In this document: piece after piece, positions 43,933 to 52,420 of the stretch | Numbering within the stretch: the stretch's first letter is position 1 | Layout of the letters: each line of letters opens with the position of its first letter | Origin: Paenibacillus_D tarimensis_A | GTDB lineage: Bacteria > Bacillota > Bacilli > Paenibacillales > Paenibacillaceae | Reading direction: 5' to 3' | DNA: 64,000 bases | NCBI GenBank assembly: GCA_041281825.1 | Contig: CP166298.1 | Location: forward strand, 1,798,001 to 1,862,000 | Program-made: the position numbers and the translations under genes | The notes under the pieces: model-generated | What the model was told of the DNA's origin: nothing | Databases searched by the model: none | Seen by the model: only the letters and a program-made list of their open reading frames with translations

Positions 43933-44748
43933 ATGACGCTGGACAAGATGAAACGGCTGCAACACATATTGCTGGAGATGAAGGATGTCGTCGTCGCCTT
44001 CTCCGGCGGAGTCGACAGCACCTTCCTGCTGAAGGTCGCGCTGGACACGCTCGGAAACGATCGCGTGTTGGCCGTTACCGCCGATTCGGAAACCTATCCG
44101 ACGACGGAGCTGGAAGAAGCGAAACGGCTGGCGGCCGAGCTGGGCGCCAAACACCAGGTGGTGGAAACGAGCGAGCTCGGCATACCCGGTTATGCGGAAA
44201 ACACTTCCAACCGTTGTTATTTCTGTAAGAAAAACTTATTCGAAGTTTTATTGCCGATTGTAAAACAGCGCGAAAGCGGCGGTATCCTATACGGACTGAT
44301 CGCCGATGACATGAATGAGCACCGTCCAGGTGTGCAGGCGGCCAAAGAGCTGGGCGTAAGAGGGCCGCTGCAGGAAGCGGGCTGGACGAAAGCAGAAATC
44401 CGCGATGCTTCGCGCGAGCTCGGATTGCCGACCTGGGATAAGCCTTCTTTTGCATGCTTGTCCTCAAGGGTCGCATACGGCGAGACCATTACCGAAGAAA
44501 AGCTGGAACGGATCGAAAGAGCGGAAGCATACATTCGCGGGTTAGGCTTCAAGCAGGTGCGCGTCCGCATGCATGGGGAAATGGCCCGAATCGAGGTATA
44601 TCCCGAGGATATCCCGGAATTGCTGTCCAAGCATGATGAAATTGCAGCTCAATTAACGGCATTCGGATTCCAATATGTAACGGCGGACATGAAGGGCTAC
44701 CGCAGCGGCAGTATGAACGAAGGACTGAAAAATCGACTGACGATGTAG
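43933..44748 (+). CDS. larE: LarE, ATP-dependent sacrificial sulfur transferase
   Basis: This 271-residue PP-loop protein has the motif AFSGGVDSTFL (ATP binding) and Cys175 in SFACLSSRV, equivalent to the sacrificial Cys176 of Lactobacillus LarE. CYFCKK (Cys95/Cys98) lies in a segment conserved in LarE. It inserts sulfur into the nickel-pincer nucleotide used by LarA-type enzymes, so it directly serves the LarA-like protein of the same operon. The other cofactor genes larB and larC are not in the window and must be elsewhere. GAAGGTG precedes the ATG at 43933. Confidence 0.92.
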   Translation: MTLDKMKRLQHILLEMKDVVVAFSGGVDSTFLLKVALDTLGNDRVLAVTADSETYPTTELEEAKRLAAELGAKHQVVETSELGIPGYAENTSNRCYFCKKNLFEVLLPIVKQRESGGILYGLIADDMNEHRPGVQAAKELGVRGPLQEAGWTKAEIRDASRELGLPTWDKPSFACLSSRVAYGETITEEKLERIERAEAYIRGLGFKQVRVRMHGEMARIEVYPEDIPELLSKHDEIAAQLTAFGFQYVTADMKGYRSGSMNEGLKNRLTM

Positions 44749-44772
44749 AATGAGAGAGGAGCTATCGGACGA

Positions 44773-46266
44773 ATGAGTACTATTGAAGCGATTGCGAAAA
44801 GTATGGCGGCGGAGGGGAAGCCGGCAGCAGGAGAAGCGAATGTTAAGGTTTACGACAAATCGTACGCGGAGCATGGCGCGACGAAGCTTGTGATGATCCG
44901 GGAGGACATCACCAAGAAATTAATCGCCGCCGGCAGCGGGGAACTGTACGATGTACTGCAAGGAACGGTAAAGGACGGTTATAAAGAATGCGATTTAACG
45001 CACGAGAACCGTCTCGTATTGAATAAATATTTTGAATATACGGTTCCAAAAGCATTCGGAAAACAAATCGCTACATTCGGCTGCGGCGACCGTCTCGGAT
45101 TAGCGAGTCCGGGTCATATCGAAACGATCCGCGGCCGCGATGTGAAACCGATTCTTGCGCAGCAAAGCATTCGTGAGCTGGCACTAACCGGAAGAGATTA
45201 TCGGCAGGTGATCGATGCCGCTTGTTTTGCGGCTTTTCAGGAAGGGTATGAAGACGGTTTCGGCGCGGACGGCGACCATCTGAAGGTGGAGCAGGATATC
45301 CAGATGTCGCTGGAGCTCGGATTCACCATGCTGACGCTGGACTGCTCCGAATATATAGACAATGAAATCGAAGGACTGGACGAGGCTGCTCTTAAGGCAA
45401 AGTATGCCGCGCTGCCGGAGGACAAACGGCGTCATTACGAATCAAATTACTTGGACAGATCCTTCGAGGTCGGGGAGCACGTCATCCGTTTCGACGAAGT
45501 CAGCTTGATGAAAAATGTGCTGATCTACGACGCGGCGGTCGGTTATATGCTGCATATTTATTCCAAGTACATCCAAACTGCAGGCAGAGAGATCGATTTC
45601 GAAATTTCGATTGACGAGACGATGACGCCGACCGCGCCGGAATCGCACTATTTTGTGGCAAAGGAGCTGTATGACCGCGAGGTCGATATTTTCAGCATGG
45701 CACCGCGGTTCTGCGGCGAATTCCAGAAGGGCATCGACTATATCGGCGATATCGCGCAGTTTGAGCGCGAACTGAAGCTTCATGCCGCAATTGCGGACCA
45801 TTTCGGTTATAAGCTAAGCATACATTCCGGCAGCGACAAGTTCAGCGTGTTTCCGCTGATCGGCAAGTATACCGGAGGACGCTTCCATGTCAAGACCGCC
45901 GGCACGAACTGGCTGGAAGCCGTACGCACGGTTGCGAAGGTAAATCCGGGATTGTACCGCGCGATGCACCAATACGCGCTTGAGCATTTCGAGGAAGCAA
46001 CCGCATATTATCACGTCTCGGCCGATATTTCAGCGATTAAGCCGCTTTCTGAAGCCACTGATGCCGAGCTGCCGGAATATATGAACGAAGACAACGCGCG
46101 CCAATTGATTCATATTACGTACGGCATTTTGCTGCAGGCTAAAAAAGAAGACGGCACTTCCTTGTTCAAGGACGAATTTTTCCGGACGCTGATTGAGCAG
46201 GAAGAGCAATACGAGCTGTCGCTCGCCAGCCACATCGGACGTCATTTGGAGTTATTGGGGAAATAA
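44773..46266 (+). CDS. uxaE: Tagaturonate epimerase (UxaE family)
   Basis: This 497-residue protein matches the UxaE family, which epimerises D-tagaturonate to D-fructuronate in hexuronate breakdown (known from Thermotoga). Characteristic stretches include TFGCGDRLGLASPGHIETIRG, DGFGADGDHLKVEQDIQ, LTLDCSEYIDNEIEGLDE and KLSIHSGSDKFSVFPLIGKY. The Asp, Glu and His residues there suit a metal site. GAGAGGAGC precedes the ATG. As the last gene of the LacI-controlled operon, it would feed fructuronate derived from galacturonate to the SDR enzyme. Uronate isomerase UxaC is not present in the window. Confidence 0.88.
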   Translation: MSTIEAIAKSMAAEGKPAAGEANVKVYDKSYAEHGATKLVMIREDITKKLIAAGSGELYDVLQGTVKDGYKECDLTHENRLVLNKYFEYTVPKAFGKQIATFGCGDRLGLASPGHIETIRGRDVKPILAQQSIRELALTGRDYRQVIDAACFAAFQEGYEDGFGADGDHLKVEQDIQMSLELGFTMLTLDCSEYIDNEIEGLDEAALKAKYAALPEDKRRHYESNYLDRSFEVGEHVIRFDEVSLMKNVLIYDAAVGYMLHIYSKYIQTAGREIDFEISIDETMTPTAPESHYFVAKELYDREVDIFSMAPRFCGEFQKGIDYIGDIAQFERELKLHAAIADHFGYKLSIHSGSDKFSVFPLIGKYTGGRFHVKTAGTNWLEAVRTVAKVNPGLYRAMHQYALEHFEEATAYYHVSADISAIKPLSEATDAELPEYMNEDNARQLIHITYGILLQAKKEDGTSLFKDEFFRTLIEQEEQYELSLASHIGRHLELLGK

Positions 46267-46315
46267 TAAAAGAAGTAGACTTCCCTGAATGCACAATAGA
46301 GTTTGCAAAATAAAG

Positions 46316-46347
46316 AACCGCTGGAGCACTTTCCCAGCGGTTTTTTT
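46316..46347 (+). terminator. Terminator of the hexuronate operon
   Basis: AACCGCTGG pairs with CCAGCGGTT around a short loop and is followed by seven T residues, about 50 bp after uxaE. Confidence 0.85.
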
Positions 46348-46359
46348 AAATGCTTTTTA

Positions 46360-46430
46360 AATTCTAAGCAGATATAAGTAACATACTTATATCTGCTTAG
46401 AATTCTCCGCGAAACGAAGCTTAGCCGCCC
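46360..46430. repeat. Dispersed hairpin repeat, copy 1
   Basis: AATTCTAAGCAGATATAAGT (46360-46379), loop AACAT, then its exact 20-bp complement (46385-46404). The conserved tail CTCCGCGAAACGAAGCTTAG, then CCGCC follows. The right arm and tail recur at 61145-61189. It is a REP-like or miniature mobile repeat; no function is known. Confidence 0.8.
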
Positions 46431-46504
46431 AATAAAGCAACTTTTCAAATCCTCCATTATTGCCGCTCTAAGCCCCGTCCATGTCCGTTGTTGTCACGTA
46501 AAAG

Positions 46505-46532
46505 AACCGTCCGGTGATTTTTCCGGACGGTT
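46505..46532. terminator. Hairpin AACCGTCCGG / CCGGACGGTT
   Basis: A perfect 10-bp stem with an 8-nt loop in the gap between the hexuronate operon and the dioxygenase gene. TTTCC follows, so it may be a backup terminator. The remainder of 46267-46663 contains only the repeat and a TATAAT box at 46618-46623 that may drive the next gene. Confidence 0.5.
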
Positions 46533-46663
46533 TCCTTACGCTAGAGCTCCCGCGCAATGATTTCTAAAAAATAGCAGTGAAAAGACCTTCATTTAAGATT
46601 CACTAAAGGTTCGTTACTATAATCAAATTATAGAAAGTGATTTAAGAAAGAGGAGAGAAAACG

Positions 46664-47386
46664 ATGAAAAACAACAAAGGAATATTCATTTTGATGCTGG
46701 CGGCCGTGCTTATCATCGGCGGCTGTTCCGCAACCCAAACCCCTGATCCTGCGAACAGCGGAAACAGTCCTTCCTCGGGCTCATCATCCGGTGATAACTC
46801 GTCTGCCGGCAATAACAGCGGATCAGTGTCATCGACCGATTCTGCCGACGATACCGGTCTGACTCAAGAAGTGACGCAAGGCCCTTATTACGTTACCGGC
46901 ACCGGAGAGCTGACGGACGGCAATCTCAACTACGACAATCTGACTGGCGACATCATCAAGGTGCAAGGATATGTCTATGCGGGAGCCACGGGCACAACAC
47001 CGATTGCAGGCGCCAAGGTGGAAATATGGCATGCCGACGACAGCGGCAGTTACCATCCGAATGACAATGGCCCTGCCGGCAATTACAGCGAAGCGGAAAT
47101 CTCGCTGCGCGGCTATGTGCTGACGGATGAGAACGGATATTACGAATACACGACAATTTATCCGGGCGAGTACACGGGACGAACGCGCCATATTCACACG
47201 AATACAACCGCAGAAGGATATAAAGGCGTCATTACACAGCTGATCATTCCAAGTCTGAACGGCGACCGAATGACCGCCGATCAGGACAATATCGCTCAAA
47301 GCTTGCCTGAATACAACCAGGTGACATTCACGGACGTTGACGGCGTGCCGACCACGACATTCAATTACAGGCTTGCGGTGAACTAA
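46664..47386 (+). CDS. Secreted lipoprotein with intradiol-dioxygenase-like domain
   Basis: This 240-residue protein has a lipobox at IIGGC (Cys21), then a Ser/Asn/Gly-rich linker (about 22-64) and an intradiol ring-cleavage dioxygenase fold. All four usual non-heme iron ligands can be matched: Tyr130 (WHADDSGSYHP), Tyr170 (YPGEY), His176 and His178 (RHIH). Known family members cleave catechols with oxygen; an extracellular lipid-anchored form could attack lignin- or plant-derived aromatics, or be structural. AAAGAGGAGAG precedes the ATG. A close paralog lies at 50466 with two other genes between them. Confidence 0.88.
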   Translation: MKNNKGIFILMLAAVLIIGGCSATQTPDPANSGNSPSSGSSSGDNSSAGNNSGSVSSTDSADDTGLTQEVTQGPYYVTGTGELTDGNLNYDNLTGDIIKVQGYVYAGATGTTPIAGAKVEIWHADDSGSYHPNDNGPAGNYSEAEISLRGYVLTDENGYYEYTTIYPGEYTGRTRHIHTNTTAEGYKGVITQLIIPSLNGDRMTADQDNIAQSLPEYNQVTFTDVDGVPTTTFNYRLAVN

Positions 47387-47389
47387 ACC

Positions 47390-48661
47390 ATGTCAATGAA
47401 TAGACGTATTGCTCCGCATTTTGTCATTTTCAGCATCGTTGCAATGGCTGTGGTTGGCGGCGTCATTTACGGCATGTTTCCAAAAAGCGTTGCCGGGGAA
47501 ACCGTCATTTCGGGCAGCGGCAGAAATTCCCATGGACAGCTCGCCAATTATTCAACCAGCGGCACGAGCAGCAAGATTGATATACCGGAGAAAGTTGTGC
47601 AGGTCGCTGCCGGATTTGATCATACGCTGGCGCTGACGGAAAGCGGAACGGTGTATGCCTGGGGCGATAATACATACGGCCAAGCGGGAATCAGCAGCGC
47701 CAAAGGGATTGTAAGCGGTCCGGTAAAAATAGAGGCGTTGCCGGTCATTGTCGAAGTCAGCGCAGGCTTTCGCCACAGCATGGCGCTGAGCGAGAACGGG
47801 GATGTATGGATCTGGGGAAATAATGTCGCGGGACAGCTTGGCACGGGCGACCGTACCGACCTGCGTACGCCAACACGGATTAGTTTGCCGGACAAAGCTG
47901 CCGGGATCGCAGCCGGGCACCGCTTTTCGCTGGCAATGCTGGAAAGCGGAAAGGTTTACGGTTGGGGCGCCAAGTGTGCCAAAGATACCAAGCGGACGTT
48001 CGCCGAACTCATGCAGCTGATCGGCATGTCGGCCACCGGGATTAGTTATTATGTCGATGCAGGCTCCGATCCGAGCAGCAGCGACACTCAGGAATTGTGC
48101 GAATTTCAGGGGTTTGTAGCGGTGAGCAGCCTTACCCCGATAGAAATTCCCGAGCTGACGGGCAGCGTGCGGATTGCGGCAGGGTTTGGCCATTTGCTGG
48201 CGCTGCAGGCAGACGGAACGGTAAAGTCCAAAGGCTGCAACGCATATGGGCAGCTGGGCTATCCGACGGCTGATATCGTACCGGCCGAGACGATTCCGGG
48301 CCTGACAAACATCGTCTCGATCGCCGTGAGCACGCGTCATTCCATGGCGCTCGACCGTGACGGCAAGGTGTGGGCGTGGGGCGCAGATAACGCCGGACAA
48401 CTTGGGAAGGATCTCGGCAATCTGGAAGGTGTTTTTGATCCCGAGGTTGTCTCCGGATTGCCGAAGATAACCGCTATTGCCGCCGGCCACGATTTCTCGC
48501 TTGCGCTGGACGAGGAGGGGCGTGTATGGGCGTGGGGTGTGAACATTCACAACCAAGCCCCCGGAATCGAAGCGTTCGAGTACAATTCTATGCCGTATTT
48601 GACTGCATTACCGGCAACAAACCATATCATAGCAGGGGGAGCCTTTACTTTGGCGTACTAA
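47390..48661 (+). CDS. Secreted or membrane-anchored RCC1-repeat protein
   Basis: This 423-residue protein has an N-terminal hydrophobic anchor (FVIFSIVAMAVVGGVIYGMF) followed by a beta-propeller of about six RCC1 repeats. Examples are AAGFDHTLALTESGTVYAWG, SAGFRHSMALSENGDVWIWG and AAGHDFSLALDEEGRVWAWG. An irregular insertion with four cysteines in total nearby interrupts repeats 3 and 4 (about 190-255). It starts 3 bp after the dioxygenase stop with a poor ribosome binding site, so translation is coupled. The role is unknown; RCC1 propellers bind partner proteins. Confidence 0.87.
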   Translation: MSMNRRIAPHFVIFSIVAMAVVGGVIYGMFPKSVAGETVISGSGRNSHGQLANYSTSGTSSKIDIPEKVVQVAAGFDHTLALTESGTVYAWGDNTYGQAGISSAKGIVSGPVKIEALPVIVEVSAGFRHSMALSENGDVWIWGNNVAGQLGTGDRTDLRTPTRISLPDKAAGIAAGHRFSLAMLESGKVYGWGAKCAKDTKRTFAELMQLIGMSATGISYYVDAGSDPSSSDTQELCEFQGFVAVSSLTPIEIPELTGSVRIAAGFGHLLALQADGTVKSKGCNAYGQLGYPTADIVPAETIPGLTNIVSIAVSTRHSMALDRDGKVWAWGADNAGQLGKDLGNLEGVFDPEVVSGLPKITAIAAGHDFSLALDEEGRVWAWGVNIHNQAPGIEAFEYNSMPYLTALPATNHIIAGGAFTLAY

Positions 48662-48665
48662 TACG

Positions 48666-50309
48666 ATGAGAACAAATACGAATCGAAAAACGGTTTCTTT
48701 CTTATCCCGCAACGTCATTATTTTGTCGATTGTCAGCTTTTTTACCGATATTGCGACCGAAATGCTTTATCCCATTATGCCGCTTTACCTCAGCGATATC
48801 GGATACGGGATTATTCTGATCGGATTAATTGAAGGGATTTCGCAGCTGGTAACCGGCATTATTAAGCTGGCAAGCGGTATCTACTCCGACCGCCTTCAGC
48901 GCCGCAAAGGGCTGGTGAATGCCGGTTATACGATTTCGTCGCTCGCCAAACCGCTGATGGCTGTATTTCCGACGTACTGGGCGATTTTCGGCTTTCGTTT
49001 GCTGGACCGTTTCGGCAAAGGCGTGCGCAATGCGCCTCGCGATGCACTCCTTGCCGATGTCTCAACGCCGGTCAACCGCGGCCGGGTATTCGGTTTTCAC
49101 CGCGCAGCGGATACGCTTGGCGCTACGCTCGGACCGCTCATTACGCTCGCGATCATGTATTTTTACAGCGATCACATTCCGCTTATCATCGGTCTTACGG
49201 TTATTCCGGGTATTTGTGCAATCGCCGCCGGCTGGTTTATTAAAGAACCTAAGCATAGAACCGAGCTGCCAACCGCAGAGAAGGGCGGAATAAAAGGACT
49301 GCGCCGCCGGCTGACGACGCACTACCGGACCGCTTCCCCGAATTATAAGCGAGTCCTTTATCTCATTACGGTCATTACGCTGATGAAAAGCACGGACATT
49401 TATCTGCTGCTCCGCGCACGCGAGCTCGGTCTGAGCGATCTGCTGATCATAAGCGCCTACGTTGCCTATAACCTGACCGGTGCAATAATCGTTTACTACC
49501 TCGGCTCGCTAAGCGACCGGATCGGCTTTGCCAAGACATTTGCCATAGGCGCGTTGTCGCTTGCCGCAACTTACATGCTGCTAAGCCAAAACGAACTGCC
49601 TCTCCTGCTAATCTTTGCCGCTTTCGTCATTTATGCGGTTTTCCAAAGCGTATACGAAGGCTTGACGAGCGCCTGGATGTCGCTCCATATAAAGCAGGAA
49701 GACCGTGCAACAGGCCTTGGCGTTATGATGGGCTTTCAGGCGGTTGCCACCCTTGCCGGTACGCTCATTATCGGCTTCGCTTGGACCGGGTTTGGCGCCA
49801 AAATCGTATTTGCGATAACCGGTTTGCTAGCGGTAGGGCTCGCGGTATATCTGTTCTTTAACAAGCAGCGCGATTATGACAGCGAGACTGATTTTGGCCG
49901 CAAGCCGTACGTTACGGATATCAAACAGCTGACGATTGACAACGAGACTTTCCGGACCGCGATCTGGACCGGCGGGCAAATGCAGGTTACGGTCATGTCG
50001 ATCCCTGTTGGCGGCGAGGTCGGCCTGGAAGTACATAAAAATATCGACCAGTTTCTACGGATTGAGGAAGGCGATGCCATTGTTCAAATGGGACCGCGGG
50101 AAAATGAGCTGACTTTTGTGCAGCCGGCCGTGGAGGATTATGCCATTATGGTTCCATCCGGCATGTTTCATAATGTCATTAACATAGGCTCGAAGCCGTT
50201 GAAAATTTACAGCATCTATGCGCCGGCCGAGCACCCGTACGGAACCATTCATAAGACAGCGGATGAGGCGGACCGCGCGGAGCTTGCCGAAAAGCTGGAG
50301 GATGATTGA
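48666..50309 (+). CDS. MFS transporter fused to a C-terminal cupin domain
   Basis: This 547-residue protein has residues 1-400 as a twelve-helix major facilitator with the loop SGIYSDRLQRRKGLV and the motif RFGKGVRNAPRDALLADVS, similar to YfkF/NarK-like exporters. Residues about 412-530 form a cupin resembling free-standing 120-residue cupins. Metal-site residues fit His457 and Gln462 (EVHKNIDQFLRIEEG) and His502 (VPSGMFHNVINIG). The frame is open throughout with no internal ribosome binding site, so the fusion appears real. It starts 4 bp after the RCC1 gene. The cupin may sense or process the transported compound in the cytoplasm. Confidence 0.87.
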   Translation: MRTNTNRKTVSFLSRNVIILSIVSFFTDIATEMLYPIMPLYLSDIGYGIILIGLIEGISQLVTGIIKLASGIYSDRLQRRKGLVNAGYTISSLAKPLMAVFPTYWAIFGFRLLDRFGKGVRNAPRDALLADVSTPVNRGRVFGFHRAADTLGATLGPLITLAIMYFYSDHIPLIIGLTVIPGICAIAAGWFIKEPKHRTELPTAEKGGIKGLRRRLTTHYRTASPNYKRVLYLITVITLMKSTDIYLLLRARELGLSDLLIISAYVAYNLTGAIIVYYLGSLSDRIGFAKTFAIGALSLAATYMLLSQNELPLLLIFAAFVIYAVFQSVYEGLTSAWMSLHIKQEDRATGLGVMMGFQAVATLAGTLIIGFAWTGFGAKIVFAITGLLAVGLAVYLFFNKQRDYDSETDFGRKPYVTDIKQLTIDNETFRTAIWTGGQMQVTVMSIPVGGEVGLEVHKNIDQFLRIEEGDAIVQMGPRENELTFVQPAVEDYAIMVPSGMFHNVINIGSKPLKIYSIYAPAEHPYGTIHKTADEADRAELAEKLEDD

Positions 50310-50418
50310 ACGTGTAATTGCCGGATCCGATTCCCTGGAAAGGGGGGATAAACAAAGTATTTTCAGGGGGTTCATTAGGAACATCGGATTAAGAGGAAAG
50401 ATTTTAGGCTCCGCTATA

Positions 50419-50457
50419 GATCCCTATGTCATGCTCAAAGATCCCTATGTCAGGAGG
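50419..50457 (+). repeat. Recurrent leader element, copy 3 (two 21-bp units)
   Basis: GATCCCTATGTCAT (50419) and CTCAAAGATCCCTATGTCAG (50434) are spaced by the same 21-bp period as copy 1. They end in AGGAGGA, the ribosome binding site of the 50466 gene. Confidence 0.78.
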
Positions 50458-50465
50458 AATGTCGT

Positions 50466-51437
50466 ATGCGAAAAAATTTAACAAAAGGCTACAAAGGATT
50501 TTTGACGGGAGTTGTATTAACCGCAGCATTAACGCTGCCGTTCACGACTTTCGCCGAAACGGTTCAAAAATCGATCAAAGTGACTTACAGCGATATCAAA
50601 GTCACCTTGAACGGCGAAACCGCGACCTTGAAAGACGTGACGGGAAAGGTACTGGAGCCGTTTAACTACAACGGGTCGGTGTATGTGCCTATTCGCGGGA
50701 TCTCCGAAGCACTCGGCATGAACGTTACCTACGACAGCGCGAACAAAACGGTAGTCATTATGGATGACAGGTCAGCCGGCGGCATGCCGCCGGGCGGACA
50801 ACCCCCGGGTGGACAACCGCCGGTGGACAGCTCTGAAGGCAGCGGCAGTTCTTCCGGTACCGGTTCATCGGCCGGAACCGGCAATCAATCGACAACCGAC
50901 GATACCGGGCTAACCGTTCAGGTCACGCAAGGACCTTATTATGTGACCGGTACCGGCCAGTTGACGAACGGAAATCTGAATTATGACAATTTGACGGGAA
51001 CGCCGATAAGGGTGCAAGGCTATGTCTATGCCGGCGCAACGGGCACAACTCCGATTGCAGGGGCTAAGGTTGAAATATGGCATGCCGACAATAGCGGCAA
51101 TTATCATCCCAATTCCAACGGAGCGGCAAGCAATTACGATTCAAGCGAGATATCGCTGCGCGGCTATGTGCTCACCGACCAAAACGGCTATTACGAATAT
51201 ACGACGATCTACCCGGGCGAATATACGGGACGTACACGGCATATTCATACCAACACAACGGCTGAAGGATATACAGGCGTAATCACACAGTTGATTATCC
51301 CAAGCAAGGAAGGCGACAGCATGCTTGCCTCCCAGGATAATATCGCTCAAAGCCTTCCGGCTTACAATCAAGTCGTTTTCACCGAAGCCGACGGCGTGCC
51401 TACCGCGAACTATAACTATCGGCTTGCAGCTAATTAA
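50466..51437 (+). CDS. Secreted protein: stalk (copper amine oxidase N-like) domain plus intradiol-dioxygenase-like domain
   Basis: This 323-residue protein has a signal peptide (about 1-30, cleavage near TTFAET). A stalk domain of the copper-amine-oxidase-N type follows (about 33-100; YVPIRGISEALGMNVTYDSA). A Pro/Gly/Ser linker (102-145) leads to an intradiol dioxygenase domain almost identical to that of the 46664 protein. Iron ligands match at Tyr213, Tyr253, His259 and His261. The stalk domain is known in Paenibacillus surface proteins and may attach the enzyme to the wall. CAGGAGGAA precedes the ATG. A strong terminator follows, so this gene closes the cluster. Confidence 0.88.
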   Translation: MRKNLTKGYKGFLTGVVLTAALTLPFTTFAETVQKSIKVTYSDIKVTLNGETATLKDVTGKVLEPFNYNGSVYVPIRGISEALGMNVTYDSANKTVVIMDDRSAGGMPPGGQPPGGQPPVDSSEGSGSSSGTGSSAGTGNQSTTDDTGLTVQVTQGPYYVTGTGQLTNGNLNYDNLTGTPIRVQGYVYAGATGTTPIAGAKVEIWHADNSGNYHPNSNGAASNYDSSEISLRGYVLTDQNGYYEYTTIYPGEYTGRTRHIHTNTTAEGYTGVITQLIIPSKEGDSMLASQDNIAQSLPAYNQVVFTEADGVPTANYNYRLAAN

Positions 51438-51448
51438 GATTTATAAGC

Positions 51449-51492
51449 AAAACCCCGCTTTAGTGATCAAAATGTCACTGAAGCGGGGTTTT
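51449..51492 (+). terminator. Terminator after the dioxygenase cluster
   Basis: AAAACCCCGCTTTAGTGA and TCACTGAAGCGGGGTTTT form an 18-bp stem with one mismatch, directly after the stop codon. Confidence 0.88.
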
Positions 51493-51632
51493 CAATTTCG
51501 TGTGTGTGAGAGGAGATTTAGATGAATAACGCGAATTATTCAGAATGACAATTTTGTAACAAAAGAGACTTGACTGTAGAGAGAGAAAAAGTATTTTCGT
51601 AGTAATTGATAGATTCGAGGAGGATGAAGTTG

Positions 51633-52154
51633 TTGAACGTCACTCACAAAATCTTAACCATGTGTATGGTTCAAGACGGAGATAAAGTATTGCTGATGAA
51701 CCGGCCGGATAAGCTGGGATTTCCCGGATATATTGCGCCGGGCGGAAAAGTTGAATTTCCTGAGAGCATTGTCGATGCGGCAATCCGGGAAGTGAAAGAA
51801 GAGACGGGCTTGATTGTCAAAGACATCGTCTACAAAGGCCTGGATGAGTTTTGTGAACCGAATGAAGGGTTAAGGTATATGGTTTTCAATTATCTTGTGA
51901 CAAGTTTTGAAGGGAAGCTGCTTGAAACCCCTCCGGAAGGCGAGCTTCGATGGGTCGAAATCGATAAAGCCTTGGACTTGCCTATGCAGGATTGGTTCAA
52001 GAGAAGATTTCCTCTGTTTTTTCAGCCGGGGACCTTTGAAATGAGCTTTGTGTGGGATGATAAGAAGCAGGTGACCTTGAGAGAGACGGTTAAATATTAT
52101 GAGCACGGAAAAAAGCGCGAATCGAAAAATCTATCATCTGCAGCGGCCAAGTAG
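51633..52154 (+). CDS. NUDIX hydrolase
   Basis: This protein of about 173 residues has a complete Nudix box (GKVEFPESIVDAAIREVKEE followed by TGL). It is similar to MutT/8-oxo-dGTP diphosphatase relatives that hydrolyse nucleoside diphosphates linked to another moiety. The start is ambiguous: GAGGAGG at 51617-51623 fits TTG at 51630 or 51633 best, whereas ATG at 51624 is too close and TTG at 51606 lies upstream of the site. It is probably monocistronic. The substrate is unknown. Confidence 0.88.
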   Translation: MNVTHKILTMCMVQDGDKVLLMNRPDKLGFPGYIAPGGKVEFPESIVDAAIREVKEETGLIVKDIVYKGLDEFCEPNEGLRYMVFNYLVTSFEGKLLETPPEGELRWVEIDKALDLPMQDWFKRRFPLFFQPGTFEMSFVWDDKKQVTLRETVKYYEHGKKRESKNLSSAAAK

Positions 52155-52182
52155 CGATTTTATAGGATAGGTGGAGACATTC

Positions 52183-52332
52183 GTGTACAATTGCTATCTT
52201 GAGCAGCTATTTCATGAGCCGATCGAAAAGATAACGGCGCTTGATCCCGGCTATTCCGGACACGCCAGCTTCTTGACCTTCCCGACTTATCGAAATGCAG
52301 GAAGGTTTACAGATACTTATACAGATTGTTAG
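52183..52332 (+). CDS. Short ORF of 49 residues, possible gene remnant
   Basis: A GTG at 52183 follows ATAGGTGGAGA and opens a frame beginning VYNCYLEQLFHEPIEKIT and ending TDTYTDC. It could be a genuine small protein or the 5' stub of a decayed gene. No family is recognised. Confidence 0.3.
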   Translation: MYNCYLEQLFHEPIEKITALDPGYSGHASFLTFPTYRNAGRFTDTYTDC

Positions 52333-52420
52333 GTGTGCAGGGATCGGTTAAATTAAGCCGATGGTTAACCCAGCCCGAATTGTTTGTATCATCAAGCTGA
52401 CGAGGTGCGGTTTATTTGTT

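Noticed and set aside
49830..49920. Possible frameshift or missed stop joining the MFS gene and the cupin
   Set aside because: The frame is continuous, the linker is short and ordinary, and no ribosome binding site or start codon for a separate cupin gene is present.
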